A program made the position numbers and the translations under genes. From positions 310,001 to 374,000 of the forward strand of contig NZ_AP012323.1 of assembly GCF_001025135.1 (NCBI RefSeq): a DNA stretch of 64,000 nucleotides, in the 5' to 3' direction. The stretch is from Bifidobacterium bifidum ATCC 29521 = JCM 1255 = DSM 20456. GTDB lineage: Bacteria > Actinomycetota > Actinomycetes > Actinomycetales > Bifidobacteriaceae. A model generated the notes under the pieces. That model had not been told where the DNA came from. It searched no databases and was given only the letters and a program-made list of their open reading frames with translations. This document shows positions 25,548-35,351 of the stretch, in pieces (within the stretch, counting starts at the first letter, position 1; each line of letters opens with the position of its first letter).

Positions 25548-26693
25548 ATGGCTGAAACGGCCAAGATTCGCGTTGTGGTGATGTATGGCGGCAAGGCCGA
25601 CGAGCATTCGATTTCCTGTATTTCGACTGCCGGCGTGCTGCGCGCGCTTGACACCGACCGGTTCGAGCCGGTGCCGGTGGGCATCACCAAGCAGGGCCAG
25701 TGGATCGTGGACGGCGAGGACCCGCGCGGATGGGATATGGCCGACGGTCTGCCGGTCGTCGAGAAGACTCCCGGCTCGCGCGACGTCGTGCTGGACGTGG
25801 CGCTCGGGCAGGATGGCTTCTTCGCCCGCAACGACGACGGCACGCTGAGCTCGCTGGGGCACGTTGACGCGGTGCTGCCGGTTCTGCACGGCCCGTATGG
25901 CGAGGACGGCACGATTCAGGGTCTGCTGGAGATGATGGATGTGCCGTACGTCGGTTGCGGCGTGCTCGCGTCCGCCGCGTGCATGGACAAGCATTACACG
26001 AAGGTGCTGCTGGCCGCCGCCGGCATTCCGGTCGCTCCCGGCATCACCGTGGACGCGCGCGGCTTCGACGCGGCGTCGCGGTTCGCCGCTGATGCCGATG
26101 GTCTGCTCGCTCGGGTCGAGGAGGCCGGACTGGCGTACCCGCTGTTCGTCAAGCCGTCCCGCGCCGGATCGAGCTTCGGCGTGACCAAGGTGGAGCATGC
26201 CGGTGACGCCGCCGAGCTGGCCGCCGCCGTGTTTGAGGCGAGCCATCATGATTGGCGAATCCTGATCGAGCAGGGCATCGACGCGCGTGAGATCGAGTGC
26301 GCGGTGCTGTGCCCGAAGGCCGGCAGTGAGCCGCAGGCCAGCTGGCCGGGCGAGATCGTGCTCGACAAGCGCAACAGCGGCGACGACCAGTTCTACGACT
26401 TCGACAGCAAGTACATGGATTCGTCGGCGAGCCATGTGGAGGTGCCGGCGAATCTGCCTCAGGAGACTCTGCAGCAGGTGCGCGAGACCGCGGTCAAGGC
26501 GTTCAAGGCGGTGGATGGCGCCGGCCTGAGCCGCGTGGACACGTTCGTGACGCCGGACGGCGAGGTGATGGTCAATGAGATCAACACGATGCCCGGTTTC
26601 ACGCCGATCTCCATGTATCCGAAGGCATGGGAGGCGACCGGCATCGGCTATACCGAGCTGATCACCAAGCTGATCGACGGCGTGCTGCGCTAG
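25548..26693 (+). CDS. ddl: D-alanine--D-alanine ligase
   Basis: ATP-grasp enzyme making the D-Ala-D-Ala terminus of peptidoglycan precursors; cytosolic, 381 aa. It begins MAETAKIRVVVMYGGKADEH (the family's GG-x-S/D-x-EH-x-S/I). It has VLPVLHGPYGEDGTIQGLLE, then FVKPSRAGSSFGVTKV, the Glu-rich IDAREIECAVL, and the metal-binding GLSRVDTFVTPDGEVMVNEI and NTMPGFTPISMYPKAW. GGGAGG sits six bases before ATG 25548. The glycerophosphodiesterase gene follows 29 bp later. Confidence 0.95.
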   Translation: MAETAKIRVVVMYGGKADEHSISCISTAGVLRALDTDRFEPVPVGITKQGQWIVDGEDPRGWDMADGLPVVEKTPGSRDVVLDVALGQDGFFARNDDGTLSSLGHVDAVLPVLHGPYGEDGTIQGLLEMMDVPYVGCGVLASAACMDKHYTKVLLAAAGIPVAPGITVDARGFDAASRFAADADGLLARVEEAGLAYPLFVKPSRAGSSFGVTKVEHAGDAAELAAAVFEASHHDWRILIEQGIDAREIECAVLCPKAGSEPQASWPGEIVLDKRNSGDDQFYDFDSKYMDSSASHVEVPANLPQETLQQVRETAVKAFKAVDGAGLSRVDTFVTPDGEVMVNEINTMPGFTPISMYPKAWEATGIGYTELITKLIDGVLR

Positions 26694-26722
26694 AAACCGA
26701 CGGCACGGTTAGGAGAAACACT

Positions 26723-27754
26723 ATGGGAAAACATGTTGGAGGCAAGCTGGTGCTTGCCGGAGCCGTAGCCGCGGGCGCCGCGGTCTGGGCCATCAAGCCG
26801 CGTTCGTTCAGCGACAAGCAGCGTCATTTCGCGCCGTCGGTTCCGGACGTATGGTATGCGCATCGTGGCCTGCATGACGCGGGATCGGGACTGACGCCGG
26901 AGTATGCGGCGCACAGCGGCGAGTATGTGGCGCTGGCGCGTCGCTGCGCATTGCGCGCGGGATACGGGACCGCTGACTTCAGCGGCTCGATCGCCCCGGA
27001 GAATTCGCTGGCTGCGTTCGCCGCCGCCTGTGAGGCCGGATTCGGCATCGAATTGGACGTGCAGCTCACCAAGGACGGCCGCGTGGTGGTCGTGCATGAC
27101 GATAACCTGTTGCGCGTGGCCGGAGATCCGCGCAAGATCGCCGACCTGACGTATGAGGAGCTGTCGCGCATCCCGCTGTTCCCCGCGCCCGCGAAGCCGG
27201 GGGATGCCGAGGCGGCGCCCGTCGCCGACCCGGTGGCCGCCGCACAGTTCGCTCCGCAGGGCTACTACCAGCACGTGCCGCTGTTCGTCGACGTGCTGCG
27301 CGTGATCGCGGGACGTGTACCGGTGATCGTGGAGTACAAGTTCACCGACAACGCCGCGTGGGGCGAGCGGGCGGACGAGCTGATGGAGAAGGGCGACCAA
27401 CTGCTGCAGGCGTATGACGGCCCGTATGTGATCGAGTCGTTCCATCCGGGCGCGGTCAACTGGTACAAGGAGCACCGTCCGGAGGTGTGCCGCGGCCAGT
27501 TGGCAGAGCCGGCGTCGCTCACCGGTACCGGGGTCAAGGAGTGGCTGGCCGGGCTGTTGGCGTTCGATTGGATCTCCCGTCCGGACTTCGTGGCGTTCGA
27601 CTGGCATGGCGGCCCCTCTCCGCAGCTGCGGGCCGCACGCTGGATGGGCGCGATACCGGTGTCGTGGACGGTTCGCAGCGCGGACGAACTCGCCGAATGC
27701 GACCAGTATTTCGACCGCCACATCTTCGAGTCGTTCGTTCCGGATAGCAAATAG
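26723..27754 (+). CDS. Glycerophosphodiester phosphodiesterase family protein
   Basis: Predicted hydrolase of glycerophosphodiesters, 343 aa. The N-terminus is basic and hydrophobic (GKLVLAGAVAAGAAVWAIKP), likely a membrane anchor or signal segment. Catalytic GDPD motifs are visible: YAHRGLHD, then APENSLAAFAAACEAGFGIE with LDVQLTKDGRVVVVHDD. The usual GDPD elements VPVIVEYKF and VIESFHPGAVNWYKEHRPEV follow. An insertion between YAHRG and ENS is longer than usual. AGGAG lies seven bases before ATG 26723. It is probably co-transcribed with ddl. Confidence 0.88.
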   Translation: MGKHVGGKLVLAGAVAAGAAVWAIKPRSFSDKQRHFAPSVPDVWYAHRGLHDAGSGLTPEYAAHSGEYVALARRCALRAGYGTADFSGSIAPENSLAAFAAACEAGFGIELDVQLTKDGRVVVVHDDNLLRVAGDPRKIADLTYEELSRIPLFPAPAKPGDAEAAPVADPVAAAQFAPQGYYQHVPLFVDVLRVIAGRVPVIVEYKFTDNAAWGERADELMEKGDQLLQAYDGPYVIESFHPGAVNWYKEHRPEVCRGQLAEPASLTGTGVKEWLAGLLAFDWISRPDFVAFDWHGGPSPQLRAARWMGAIPVSWTVRSADELAECDQYFDRHIFESFVPDSK

Positions 27755-27776
27755 TCCTTTTATATATATAGTGCGT

Positions 27777-27808
27777 GCCCCCCCCCGTCGCGAAGCGACT
27801 GGGGGCAT
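27777..27808. repeat. GC-rich hairpin repeat, short copy with C9 run
   Basis: A run of nine C is followed by GTCGCGAAGCGACTGGGGG, the same words as in the longer copies at 6318 and 41423. Confidence 0.55.
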
Positions 27809-27884
27809 TAGCGTCCGTAAGTGCGCGCCGAAACGACAAGTGCGCAGGGTCGTCGTTCCGGCGCGAACATATGAACGCAAATCA
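27809..27884 (+). repeat. Degenerate half-copy of the nested inverted repeat at 51071
   Basis: GTAAGTGCGCGC, CGAAACG and GCGAACATATGAACGCAAAT occur in the order seen in the left half of 51071-51188. An internal stem links CGCGCCGAAACGAC and TCGTCGTTCCGGCGCG. Confidence 0.6.
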
Positions 27885-28217
27885 CCTTCGGTGAGCATCG
27901 CATCGGCCAGTTGGCTCTTCCAGCGCTCCAATAAGTAAGGTAAGTTAACAAATAGCGGAAGACTTCCGCGAGACAGTGTTGTCGCGACGGGAAAAATCGC
28001 TGTTCTTTGAGGGGATTTGCGCAGGTCTTTTCATGCATACCCATTGGTATATGGCGAAAATTTCTATTTTCCTTGGAAAATAATAATGTTAACAACACAC
28101 GTTCTTGTACTTTGTTAAGAGTGTTATCATAGAAAACTGAGACGCGCGTGTCGGGCTTCCGTCATGCGTATCCGCTCAAGGTTAAGCCTTAGTGCTCCAT
28201 GATGAAGGTAAGGAAAT

Positions 28218-31200
28218 ATGAGAAAACGAGTGGTTTCAGTGGCCCTTGCGGTTGCGCTCGCTGTCGCCCCACTGGGGGTGGTCAGCACAGCGTCCGCCGC
28301 GCCGCTTTCTGCAAGTGATTTGCAGACTCTCGCGCTCCGTTCAGCGGCTAGCTCCAATGACGCGAACGCCAACGATGTCGCCACCGTCGCGGACGATGCT
28401 GCCGTGAACGGCTGGACGATTGACCGCAACACCGCCAAAGGCGGCGAAATTCTTGCAGCCGGCACTGGCGATTATGCGGGATGGACTCATTTCAAGTCCA
28501 CCTCCGCCAACGGCAATGCCACCAGCAGCAGTGGCTATCCGGCTGTCGCCATTAGCGGCAAGACGATTGACCTGACTCGGGCTGGAGAGTTCTCCATCAA
28601 GGTCAAGTCCCCGCAGGCTGGTTCCGCGAACCGTTTCGGCTTCTACCTCGGCTACAAGGATCCGGGCAACGCCCTGTTCCTGGGCTATGACAAGGGGGGC
28701 TGGTTCTGGCAGAAGTATGTCGGAGGCAATGGCGATTGGTACAACGGCACACGTGTCGCTGCCCCTGCCGCGAACGCTGAAATCACCGTCAACGTCTCCT
28801 GGACTGCCGCCAAGGTTGCCACGCTGACTATTGACGGACAGAAGGCGTTCGATGTGGATTACTCCTCGATGACCGCGCTGACCGACAAGCTCGCCATGAA
28901 GGCCGGCTCTTACTCCGGCACCAGCGAAGTCACTGATGTCTACTTCAAAAACTTCACCGTGGGTGAAGTCGCCAAGCACAACGTGACCGGCAAGGTCGTC
29001 GACGCCAGCGGCGCCGCCATCGCCGGCGCCGAAGTCGTCACCGGCAAGAACTCCGCCACCACCGCGGCGGACGGCACCTTCACCCTCACCGGCCTCGCCG
29101 CCGGCGACTACACGCTGACCGTGTCCGCCGAAGGCTACGATGACGCCACCAAGACCGTCACCGTCGCCGATGGCAATGCCTCAGTCGGCAACATCACGCT
29201 GAACAAGTCGGCCGAAGTCGCTACTGAGACGCTCTCCACCGCCGCCATGGACGTGCGCGTGAAGAAGAACTTCCCGTCCGTGTACGACTACACGATGAAG
29301 AAGCTCGACGGCAAGATCATGTACGGCCAGCCGAAGGACGTGCGCGTCATCACCATTAACGGCACCGACGTGACGCTGAAGGACTCCGACGTGACCTTCA
29401 AGAAGGTCAGCGCGACCGAGGCCCAGTACACGCTGAACGTCAAGAGCGGCGACAAGATCAACGCGGTCGTCACCGTGCAGATCAAGGTCGTCGACAATAC
29501 GCTCAAGCTCAACGTCACCAAGATCGTGAACAAGGCGGATGACGCCAAGACCGAGGCCGAGGAGAACCCGGTCCAGACGATTGCGTTCCCGAACCAGAGC
29601 CTCATCTCCGTGCGCTCCGGTCAGGACGGCGCCCAGTTCACCGGCGCCCGCATGTCGTCCGACACTGCCAGGCCCGGTGACACCAACTTCGACATCACCG
29701 CCGACACCACGGTCAGCAATGCGAACGACTACACCTACGGCTTCGTCTCGGGCAATGGCCTGAGCGCCGGCCTGTGGTCCAACTCCGAGCACGACGGCAC
29801 CACCGTCGGCAACACCGTCGCCGGCGGTGCGAGGAACACCCGCGTGCTCACCTCCACCCAGAAGGTCGGCAAGGCCACCTCCTTCGGTCTGGGCACTGCA
29901 CCGTGGTACTACCACCGCGTCGTGACCGACACGAAGAAGAACACCTACACCGTCGAAGAGACCGACATGCCGAAGATGGCCGTCGCCATCGCCGGCGACG
30001 AGAACGAGGACGGCACGGTCAACTGGGAAGATGGCGCGATCGCATACCGCGACATCATGAACAACCCATACAAGTCCGAGGAAGTGCCCGAGCTGGTCGC
30101 ATGGCGCATCGCCATGAACTTCGGCTCCCAGGCGCAGAACCCGTTCCTGACCACGCTTGACAACGTCAAGAAGGTCGCCCTCAACACCGACGGCCTCGGC
30201 CAGTCCGTGCTGCTCAAGGGCTACGGCAACGAAGGCCACGACTCCGGCCATCCGGACTACGGCGACATCAACACCCGCGCCGGCGGCGCCGCGGACATGA
30301 ACACCCTGATGGAGAAGGGCACCAAGTACGGCGCCCGCTTCGGCGTGCACGTCAACGCGTCCGAAATGTACCCGGAAGCCAAGGCCTTCAGCGAGGACAT
30401 GGTGCGTCGCAACTCCAGTGGCGGCCTGAGCTACGGCTGGAACTGGCTGGATCAGGGCATCGGCATCGACGGCATCTACGATCTCGCCTCCGGCATGCGC
30501 AAGTCCCGCTTCGCTGACCTCAAGAGCAAGGTCGGCGACAACATGGACTTCATCTACCTCGACGTGTGGGGCAACAACACCTCCGGCGCCGAGGACTCGT
30601 GGGAAACCCGCAAGATGAGCCAAATGATCAACCAGAACGGCTGGCGTATGACCACCGAATGGGGCGCCGGCAACGAGTATGACGCAACCTTCCAGCACTG
30701 GGCCGCCGACCTTACCTACGGTGGTTCCGCCATGAAGGGCGAGAATTCTCAGGTCATGCGCTTCCTACGCAACCACCAGAAGGACAGCTGGGTCGGCGAC
30801 TACCCGTCGTACGGCCAGGCCGCGAACGCCCCGCTGCTCGGCGGCTACAGCATGAAGGACTTCGAAGGCTGGCAGGGACGCAACGACTACGCCGCGTACA
30901 TCAGGAACCTGTACACGCACGACGTGTCCACCAAGTTCATCCAGCACTTCAAGGTCGTCCGCTGGGTCAACAGCCCGCTCGACGCCACCTCCGTGAAGGA
31001 TGCCTCCGTCAACAACGGCAACGAGCAGATCACGCTGAAGGACGACCACGGCAACGTCGTCGTCCTGTCCCGTGGCTCCAACGACACCAACAACACCGCG
31101 TACCGCAACCGCACCATCACGCTCAACGGCATCACCGTGGCGTCCGGCGCGGTCTCCCCGGGCAACAGCAACACCGTCAAGGGCACTGAGTCCTACCTGC

Positions 31201-34013
31201 TGCCGTGGCTGTGGGACGTGAACACCGGCAAGCTCGTCAAGTCCTCCGATGAGAAGCTGTACCACTGGAATACCCAGGGCGGCACCACCGAGTGGACCCT
31301 GCCGAAGGATTGGCAGAACCTCGCCTCCGTCAAGGTGTACCAGCTCACCGACCAGGGCAAGACCAACGAGAAGACCGTCGCCGTCTCCGGCGGCAAGATC
31401 TCGCTGACCGCCGAGGCCGAGACCCCGTACGTCGTGACCAAGGGCTCCGAGAAGCAGATCTCCGTCAAGTGGAGCGAAGGCATGCACGTCGTGGACGCCG
31501 GCTTCAACGGCGGCCAGAACACCCTCAAGGACAACTGGGCCGTCTCCGGCACCGGCAAGGCCGAGGTCGAAGGCACCAACAACGCCATGCTGCGCCTGAC
31601 CGGTGACGTGAAGGTCTCCCAGAAGCTCACCGACCTGACCGCGGGCAAGCGTTACGCGATCTACGTGGGCGTGGACAACCGCACCAACTCCCCGGCCAAG
31701 ATCACCGTGACCAACGGCACCAAGGTCCTCGCCACCAACGAGACCGGCAAGTCGATCGCCAAGAACTACATCAAGGCGTACGGCCACAACACGTACTCGA
31801 ACACTGAAGGCGGCAGCAGCTACTTCCAGAACATGTACGTGTGGTTCGTGGCTCCGGAAAGCGGCGACGTCAAGGTGACGCTCTCGCACTCCGGCGCATG
31901 CGACAACACCGACCATGTGTACTTCGATGACGTGCGCGTGCTTGAGAACGGTTACAAGGGCCTGACGCTCAACGCTGACGGCACCCTGAAGACGCTCACC
32001 AACGACTTCGAGGACAATGCCCAGGGCATCTGGCCGTTCGTGGTCTCCGGCTCCGAAGGCGTCGAGGACAACCGTATCCACCTGTCCGAGCTGCATGACC
32101 CGTTCACGCAGGCCGGCTGGGATGTCAAGAAGATGGACGACGTGCTCGACGGCAAGTGGTCCGTCAAGGCCAACGGCCTGATCCAGAAGGGCACGCTGAT
32201 CTACCAGACGATCCCGCAGAACGTCAAGCTGGAACCGGGCGAGACCTACAAGGTGTCGTTCAAGTACCAGTCCGGCTCCGACGACATCTACGCCATCGCC
32301 ACCGGTGACGGCGAGTACAACGCCAGCACCGTCAAGCTCACCAACCTGAAGAAGGCCCTGGGCGAGGACGGCACGGCCGAGTTCGAGATCACCGGTTCCA
32401 TCACCGGCGACAGCTGGTTCGGCATCTACTCGACCTCCACCGCTCCCGACCTGCAGAACACGTCCGATTCCGCCGCCAACTTCGGTGGCTACAAGGACTT
32501 CGTCCTCGATGACCTGAAGGTCGAGCACGTGGCATCCGCCGAGCACACCAAGGCCGACGCCGAGGCGAAGCTCAAGGAAGTCAAGGACACCTACGACGGC
32601 AAGAGCGGCGACTACTCCGCCGAAGTCTGGACCACGTACGTGAACACGGTGGCCGAGATCGAGGCGCTCATCGCCAAGGATAAGCCCGACTACACCACCG
32701 CCTACAACAAGGCTGTGGCGCTGGCCGAGTACATGAAGAACGCACCGGGCGACGACTCGAACGATGCGTACGACGTGGCGACCGATGCCTACACCGTCGA
32801 GGCGGGCAGCCAGCAGGCACTGTCGGGCGGCAATGAGGGCCCGGCAAGCCTCGCCCAGGACGGCAATGCCGGCACTCACTGGCACACCTCCTGGAGCGCC
32901 AACGCAGTGTCCGCCGGTACCGCCTGGTATCAGTTCAACCTGAACGAGCCGACGACCATCGACGGTCTGCGTTACATGGCCCGCAGTGGCGGCGCGAACG
33001 CGAACGGCAAGATCAAGAAGTACAAGATTACGCTGACGCTGTCCGACGGCACCACCAAGGACGTCGTCACCAATGGCACGTTCACCACGACCAGCGGTGT
33101 CTGGCAGAAGGTCAAGTTCGACGCGGTCAAGAACGTCACCAAGGTGCGCATCACCGCTCTCGAAACCGCGGGACAGTCCGCGGGCGAGGTGAACACGTAC
33201 GCCTCCGCTGCCGAGCTGCGTGTCACCACGGTTCGCGACGTGCCGAGCACCGAGGTCAAGGTCAACAAGTGCGATCTGCAGAACCTGTACGATGACGCTT
33301 CCGCCCTGACCGAGGCCACCTACACCGCCGACACCTGGAAGGTGCTCGTCGCCAAGCGCGACGCCGCCAAGAAGGTGCTGGACGACGAGAACGCCACCGC
33401 GCACGACGTGGCTCTCGCCTACCAGAACCTGAAGGATGCCATCGCCGCCCTGGAAGAGCGCGTGGACACCTCCAAGCTCGCCGGCCTGGTCGCCGATGCC
33501 GAGAAGCTCAAGGAATCCGCGTACACCAAGGATTCGTGGGCCGCGTTCAAGAAGGCTCTGGATGCCGCCAAGGCCGTCCTGAACAATGCGAACGCCACCA
33601 AGGCTGACGTCGATGCCGCGTACAACGCGCTGAACGCCGCGATGAAGGCCCTGAAGCCCGCCTCCTCCAAGCCGACTCCGAACCCGGAGACGACCGACAA
33701 GAGCAAGTTGCAGGCCACCATCGATCAGGCCAAGGCCCTGGATCTGAGCGGTTACACGAAGAAGTCCGCCCAGGCCGTGCGTGACGCCCTCGCCAAGGCC
33801 CAGAGCGTCCTCGCCGATGACAACGCCACCCAGGCTGACATCGACGCCGCGCAGAAGGCCCTCGCCGACGCGATCGCCGCACTGGAGAAGGCCGATGCCA
33901 ACGGCAACGCCATCTCCAAGACGGGTGCGAACGTCGCCGTCATCGGCATGGCCGGCATGATGCTGGTCGCCGCCGCTGGCGCGGTGTTCATCGCCCGCAA
34001 GCGCGCCGAGTGA
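28218..34013 (+). CDS. engBF: GH101 endo-alpha-N-acetylgalactosaminidase, cell-wall/membrane anchored (EngBF type)
   Basis: Secreted surface enzyme of 1931 aa that releases galacto-N-biose (Gal-beta-1,3-GalNAc) from mucin core-1 O-glycans. Order of parts: signal peptide (1-28, MRKRVVSVALAVALAVAPLG); lectin-like beta domain (about 55-250); carboxypeptidase-regulatory-like beta domain (255-330, NVTGKVVDASGAAIAGAEVV); GH101 core (about 335-1080). Probable catalytic pair: Asp782 in FIYLDVWGNN and Glu814 in MTTEWGAGNEYD, 32 residues apart, as the family's nucleophile and acid/base. Further: carbohydrate-binding beta domains (about 1085-1250 and 1260-1480), an F5/8-type C domain (about 1517-1672), three FIVAR-type three-helix repeats (about 1685-1890) and a C-terminal hydrophobic helix with RKRAE. 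No canonical LPXTG is present; SKTGANVAV precedes the helix. Identity is strong; anchoring mode is open. Confidence 0.93.
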   Translation: MRKRVVSVALAVALAVAPLGVVSTASAAPLSASDLQTLALRSAASSNDANANDVATVADDAAVNGWTIDRNTAKGGEILAAGTGDYAGWTHFKSTSANGNATSSSGYPAVAISGKTIDLTRAGEFSIKVKSPQAGSANRFGFYLGYKDPGNALFLGYDKGGWFWQKYVGGNGDWYNGTRVAAPAANAEITVNVSWTAAKVATLTIDGQKAFDVDYSSMTALTDKLAMKAGSYSGTSEVTDVYFKNFTVGEVAKHNVTGKVVDASGAAIAGAEVVTGKNSATTAADGTFTLTGLAAGDYTLTVSAEGYDDATKTVTVADGNASVGNITLNKSAEVATETLSTAAMDVRVKKNFPSVYDYTMKKLDGKIMYGQPKDVRVITINGTDVTLKDSDVTFKKVSATEAQYTLNVKSGDKINAVVTVQIKVVDNTLKLNVTKIVNKADDAKTEAEENPVQTIAFPNQSLISVRSGQDGAQFTGARMSSDTARPGDTNFDITADTTVSNANDYTYGFVSGNGLSAGLWSNSEHDGTTVGNTVAGGARNTRVLTSTQKVGKATSFGLGTAPWYYHRVVTDTKKNTYTVEETDMPKMAVAIAGDENEDGTVNWEDGAIAYRDIMNNPYKSEEVPELVAWRIAMNFGSQAQNPFLTTLDNVKKVALNTDGLGQSVLLKGYGNEGHDSGHPDYGDINTRAGGAADMNTLMEKGTKYGARFGVHVNASEMYPEAKAFSEDMVRRNSSGGLSYGWNWLDQGIGIDGIYDLASGMRKSRFADLKSKVGDNMDFIYLDVWGNNTSGAEDSWETRKMSQMINQNGWRMTTEWGAGNEYDATFQHWAADLTYGGSAMKGENSQVMRFLRNHQKDSWVGDYPSYGQAANAPLLGGYSMKDFEGWQGRNDYAAYIRNLYTHDVSTKFIQHFKVVRWVNSPLDATSVKDASVNNGNEQITLKDDHGNVVVLSRGSNDTNNTAYRNRTITLNGITVASGAVSPGNSNTVKGTESYLLPWLWDVNTGKLVKSSDEKLYHWNTQGGTTEWTLPKDWQNLASVKVYQLTDQGKTNEKTVAVSGGKISLTAEAETPYVVTKGSEKQISVKWSEGMHVVDAGFNGGQNTLKDNWAVSGTGKAEVEGTNNAMLRLTGDVKVSQKLTDLTAGKRYAIYVGVDNRTNSPAKITVTNGTKVLATNETGKSIAKNYIKAYGHNTYSNTEGGSSYFQNMYVWFVAPESGDVKVTLSHSGACDNTDHVYFDDVRVLENGYKGLTLNADGTLKTLTNDFEDNAQGIWPFVVSGSEGVEDNRIHLSELHDPFTQAGWDVKKMDDVLDGKWSVKANGLIQKGTLIYQTIPQNVKLEPGETYKVSFKYQSGSDDIYAIATGDGEYNASTVKLTNLKKALGEDGTAEFEITGSITGDSWFGIYSTSTAPDLQNTSDSAANFGGYKDFVLDDLKVEHVASAEHTKADAEAKLKEVKDTYDGKSGDYSAEVWTTYVNTVAEIEALIAKDKPDYTTAYNKAVALAEYMKNAPGDDSNDAYDVATDAYTVEAGSQQALSGGNEGPASLAQDGNAGTHWHTSWSANAVSAGTAWYQFNLNEPTTIDGLRYMARSGGANANGKIKKYKITLTLSDGTTKDVVTNGTFTTTSGVWQKVKFDAVKNVTKVRITALETAGQSAGEVNTYASAAELRVTTVRDVPSTEVKVNKCDLQNLYDDASALTEATYTADTWKVLVAKRDAAKKVLDDENATAHDVALAYQNLKDAIAALEERVDTSKLAGLVADAEKLKESAYTKDSWAAFKKALDAAKAVLNNANATKADVDAAYNALNAAMKALKPASSKPTPNPETTDKSKLQATIDQAKALDLSGYTKKSAQAVRDALAKAQSVLADDNATQADIDAAQKALADAIAALEKADANGNAISKTGANVAVIGMAGMMLVAAAGAVFIARKRAE

Positions 34014-34026
34014 TATAAGTAAATAG

Positions 34027-34067
34027 AAATAGGGAGGTCGCCCTGTGGCGGCCTCCCTATTTTGTAT
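34027..34067. terminator. Bidirectional terminator between the GH101 gene and prs
   Basis: AATAGGGAGGTCGCC pairs with GGCGGCCTCCCTATT, with TTTT on one side and A/T-rich sequence on the other, between convergent genes. Confidence 0.85.
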
Positions 34068-34147
34068 TCAATCCGTTATGGATGGCCAGGACCGCGTCAT
34101 TCTGCCTCCGCCAGCGGGGGCAAATATGTAGTCCTTTGTTTTATATT

Positions 34148-35161
34148 TCAGGCGTAGATGTTTCTCGGGCGCATGTCCTCCGGCAGGCCCTCCAGCAGTG
34201 TCGCCACGGAGCCTTCCTCGAAGACGGAGCGGATGCCGGCGGCCAGCAGCGGCGCCACCGACAGCACGGTCATGTTATCCAGGCGCTTCTCCTGCGGCAC
34301 TGGCACAGTGTCCATCAGGATGATTTCGCGGGCGCCGCAATCGCGCAGGCGCTCCACGGCCGGGCCAGACAGCAGACCATGCGTGGCGACCAGAGTCACC
34401 GAGGCGGCGCCGGAGTTGCGCAGTGTGCGCACGGCCTCGCAGATTGTGCCGGCGGTGTCGATCATGTCGTCCACCACCACGCAGTCGCGCCCCTGCACGT
34501 CGCCGATGATGCCATGCGCTTCGGCATGGTTCGGTCGCGTGATGTCGCGAGTCTTGTGGATGAACGCGAGCGGGAGCCCGCCCAGCTTGGCGGCCCACTG
34601 CTCGGAAACTTTGATGCGGCCGGCGTCGGGGGAGACGATCGTCGCCTTGTCCATAGGCACGTGGCTGCGCACGTAGTCGATCAGCACGGGCATGGCGGTC
34701 AAATGGTCGACCGGGCCGTCGAAGAAGCCCTGCTCCTGCGCGGCATGCAGGTCGACGGTGACCAGACGGTTCGCCCCCGCGGTGCGGAACAGGTCGAACA
34801 TCAGGCGTGCGGTGATCGGCTCGCGGCCCTGATGTTTCTTGTCCTGACGGGAGTAGCCGAGGAACGGTGCCACGACGGTGATGGACTTGGCGGAGGCGCG
34901 CTTGAGGGCGTCGATCATCAGCAGTTGCTCCATCACCCACTTGTTGATCGGGTTGGTGTGGCACTGCAGCACGAACACGTCGGCGCCTCGAACCGGCTCC
35001 GCGAACCGCACATACATCTCACCGTTGGCGAAGTCGTATGCGGTGGTGGGCAGCACGTTGATGCCGAGATATTGAGCCACTTCATTGGCAAGCTCAGGAT
35101 ATGCGCGGCCCGTCACCAAGGCCAGTCGCTTATCGGGTGTGCCCTCAAGGATCGCCGACAT
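34148..35161 (-). CDS. prs: Ribose-phosphate pyrophosphokinase
   Basis: Makes PRPP from ribose-5-phosphate and ATP for nucleotide, His and Trp synthesis; cytosolic, 337 aa. Motifs in order: DFANGEMYVRFAEPVRGADV, the flexible loop APFLGYSRQDKKHQGREPIT, the metal-binding DLHAAQEQGFFDGPVDHLTA, SPDAGRIKVSEQWA, and the PRPP-binding loop DCVVVDDMIDTAGTI. It is convergent with the GH101 gene. The preceding 190 bp holds its promoter and the terminator of the next gene. Confidence 0.96.
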   Translation of the reverse strand: MSAILEGTPDKRLALVTGRAYPELANEVAQYLGINVLPTTAYDFANGEMYVRFAEPVRGADVFVLQCHTNPINKWVMEQLLMIDALKRASAKSITVVAPFLGYSRQDKKHQGREPITARLMFDLFRTAGANRLVTVDLHAAQEQGFFDGPVDHLTAMPVLIDYVRSHVPMDKATIVSPDAGRIKVSEQWAAKLGGLPLAFIHKTRDITRPNHAEAHGIIGDVQGRDCVVVDDMIDTAGTICEAVRTLRNSGAASVTLVATHGLLSGPAVERLRDCGAREIILMDTVPVPQEKRLDNMTVLSVAPLLAAGIRSVFEEGSVATLLEGLPEDMRPRNIYA

Positions 35162-35246
35162 GTTTTTCCGCTCTTTCCGTCGATAGTTTCGTTACCGTTC
35201 ACCGTGGTGATACGTTGCCGTACACAAACCTTATCCAATATACAAG

Positions 35247-35276
35247 AACCCGCCGTCCCAAGAGGAACGGCGGGTT
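35247..35276 (-). terminator. Hairpin terminator of the zinc-ribbon membrane protein gene
   Basis: Perfect 10-bp arms AACCCGCCGT and ACGGCGGGTT around ten bases; the minus strand continues CTTGTATATT. It lies 75 bp past the gene's stop. Confidence 0.65.
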
Positions 35277-35351
35277 GCGATGCTCACGGATTCTTCCACT
35301 TACGGCACGGTGCGCGCAGCAGGTGCCCCGTGCCGGGCGAAATCATTCCGA

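Larger units (their letters stand above)
27755..28217 (+). other. Long AT-rich upstream region of the GH101 gene
   Basis: No gene is seen. The left half holds a GC-rich repeat with a 9-base C run (27778-27786) and a degenerate copy of the 51071 element (27809-27884). The right half, 27930-28130, is AT-rich and contains TTCTTG and TATCAT hexamers 17 bases apart (about 28100-28130), a candidate promoter giving a leader of roughly 85 nt. AAGGTAAGGAA precedes the ATG. Confidence 0.4.

Noticed and set aside
30765..33404. 879-codon open frame on the minus strand
   Set aside because: It lies entirely antisense to the GH101 gene; long antisense frames are expected from GC-rich codon bias, and it has no binding site or family similarity.
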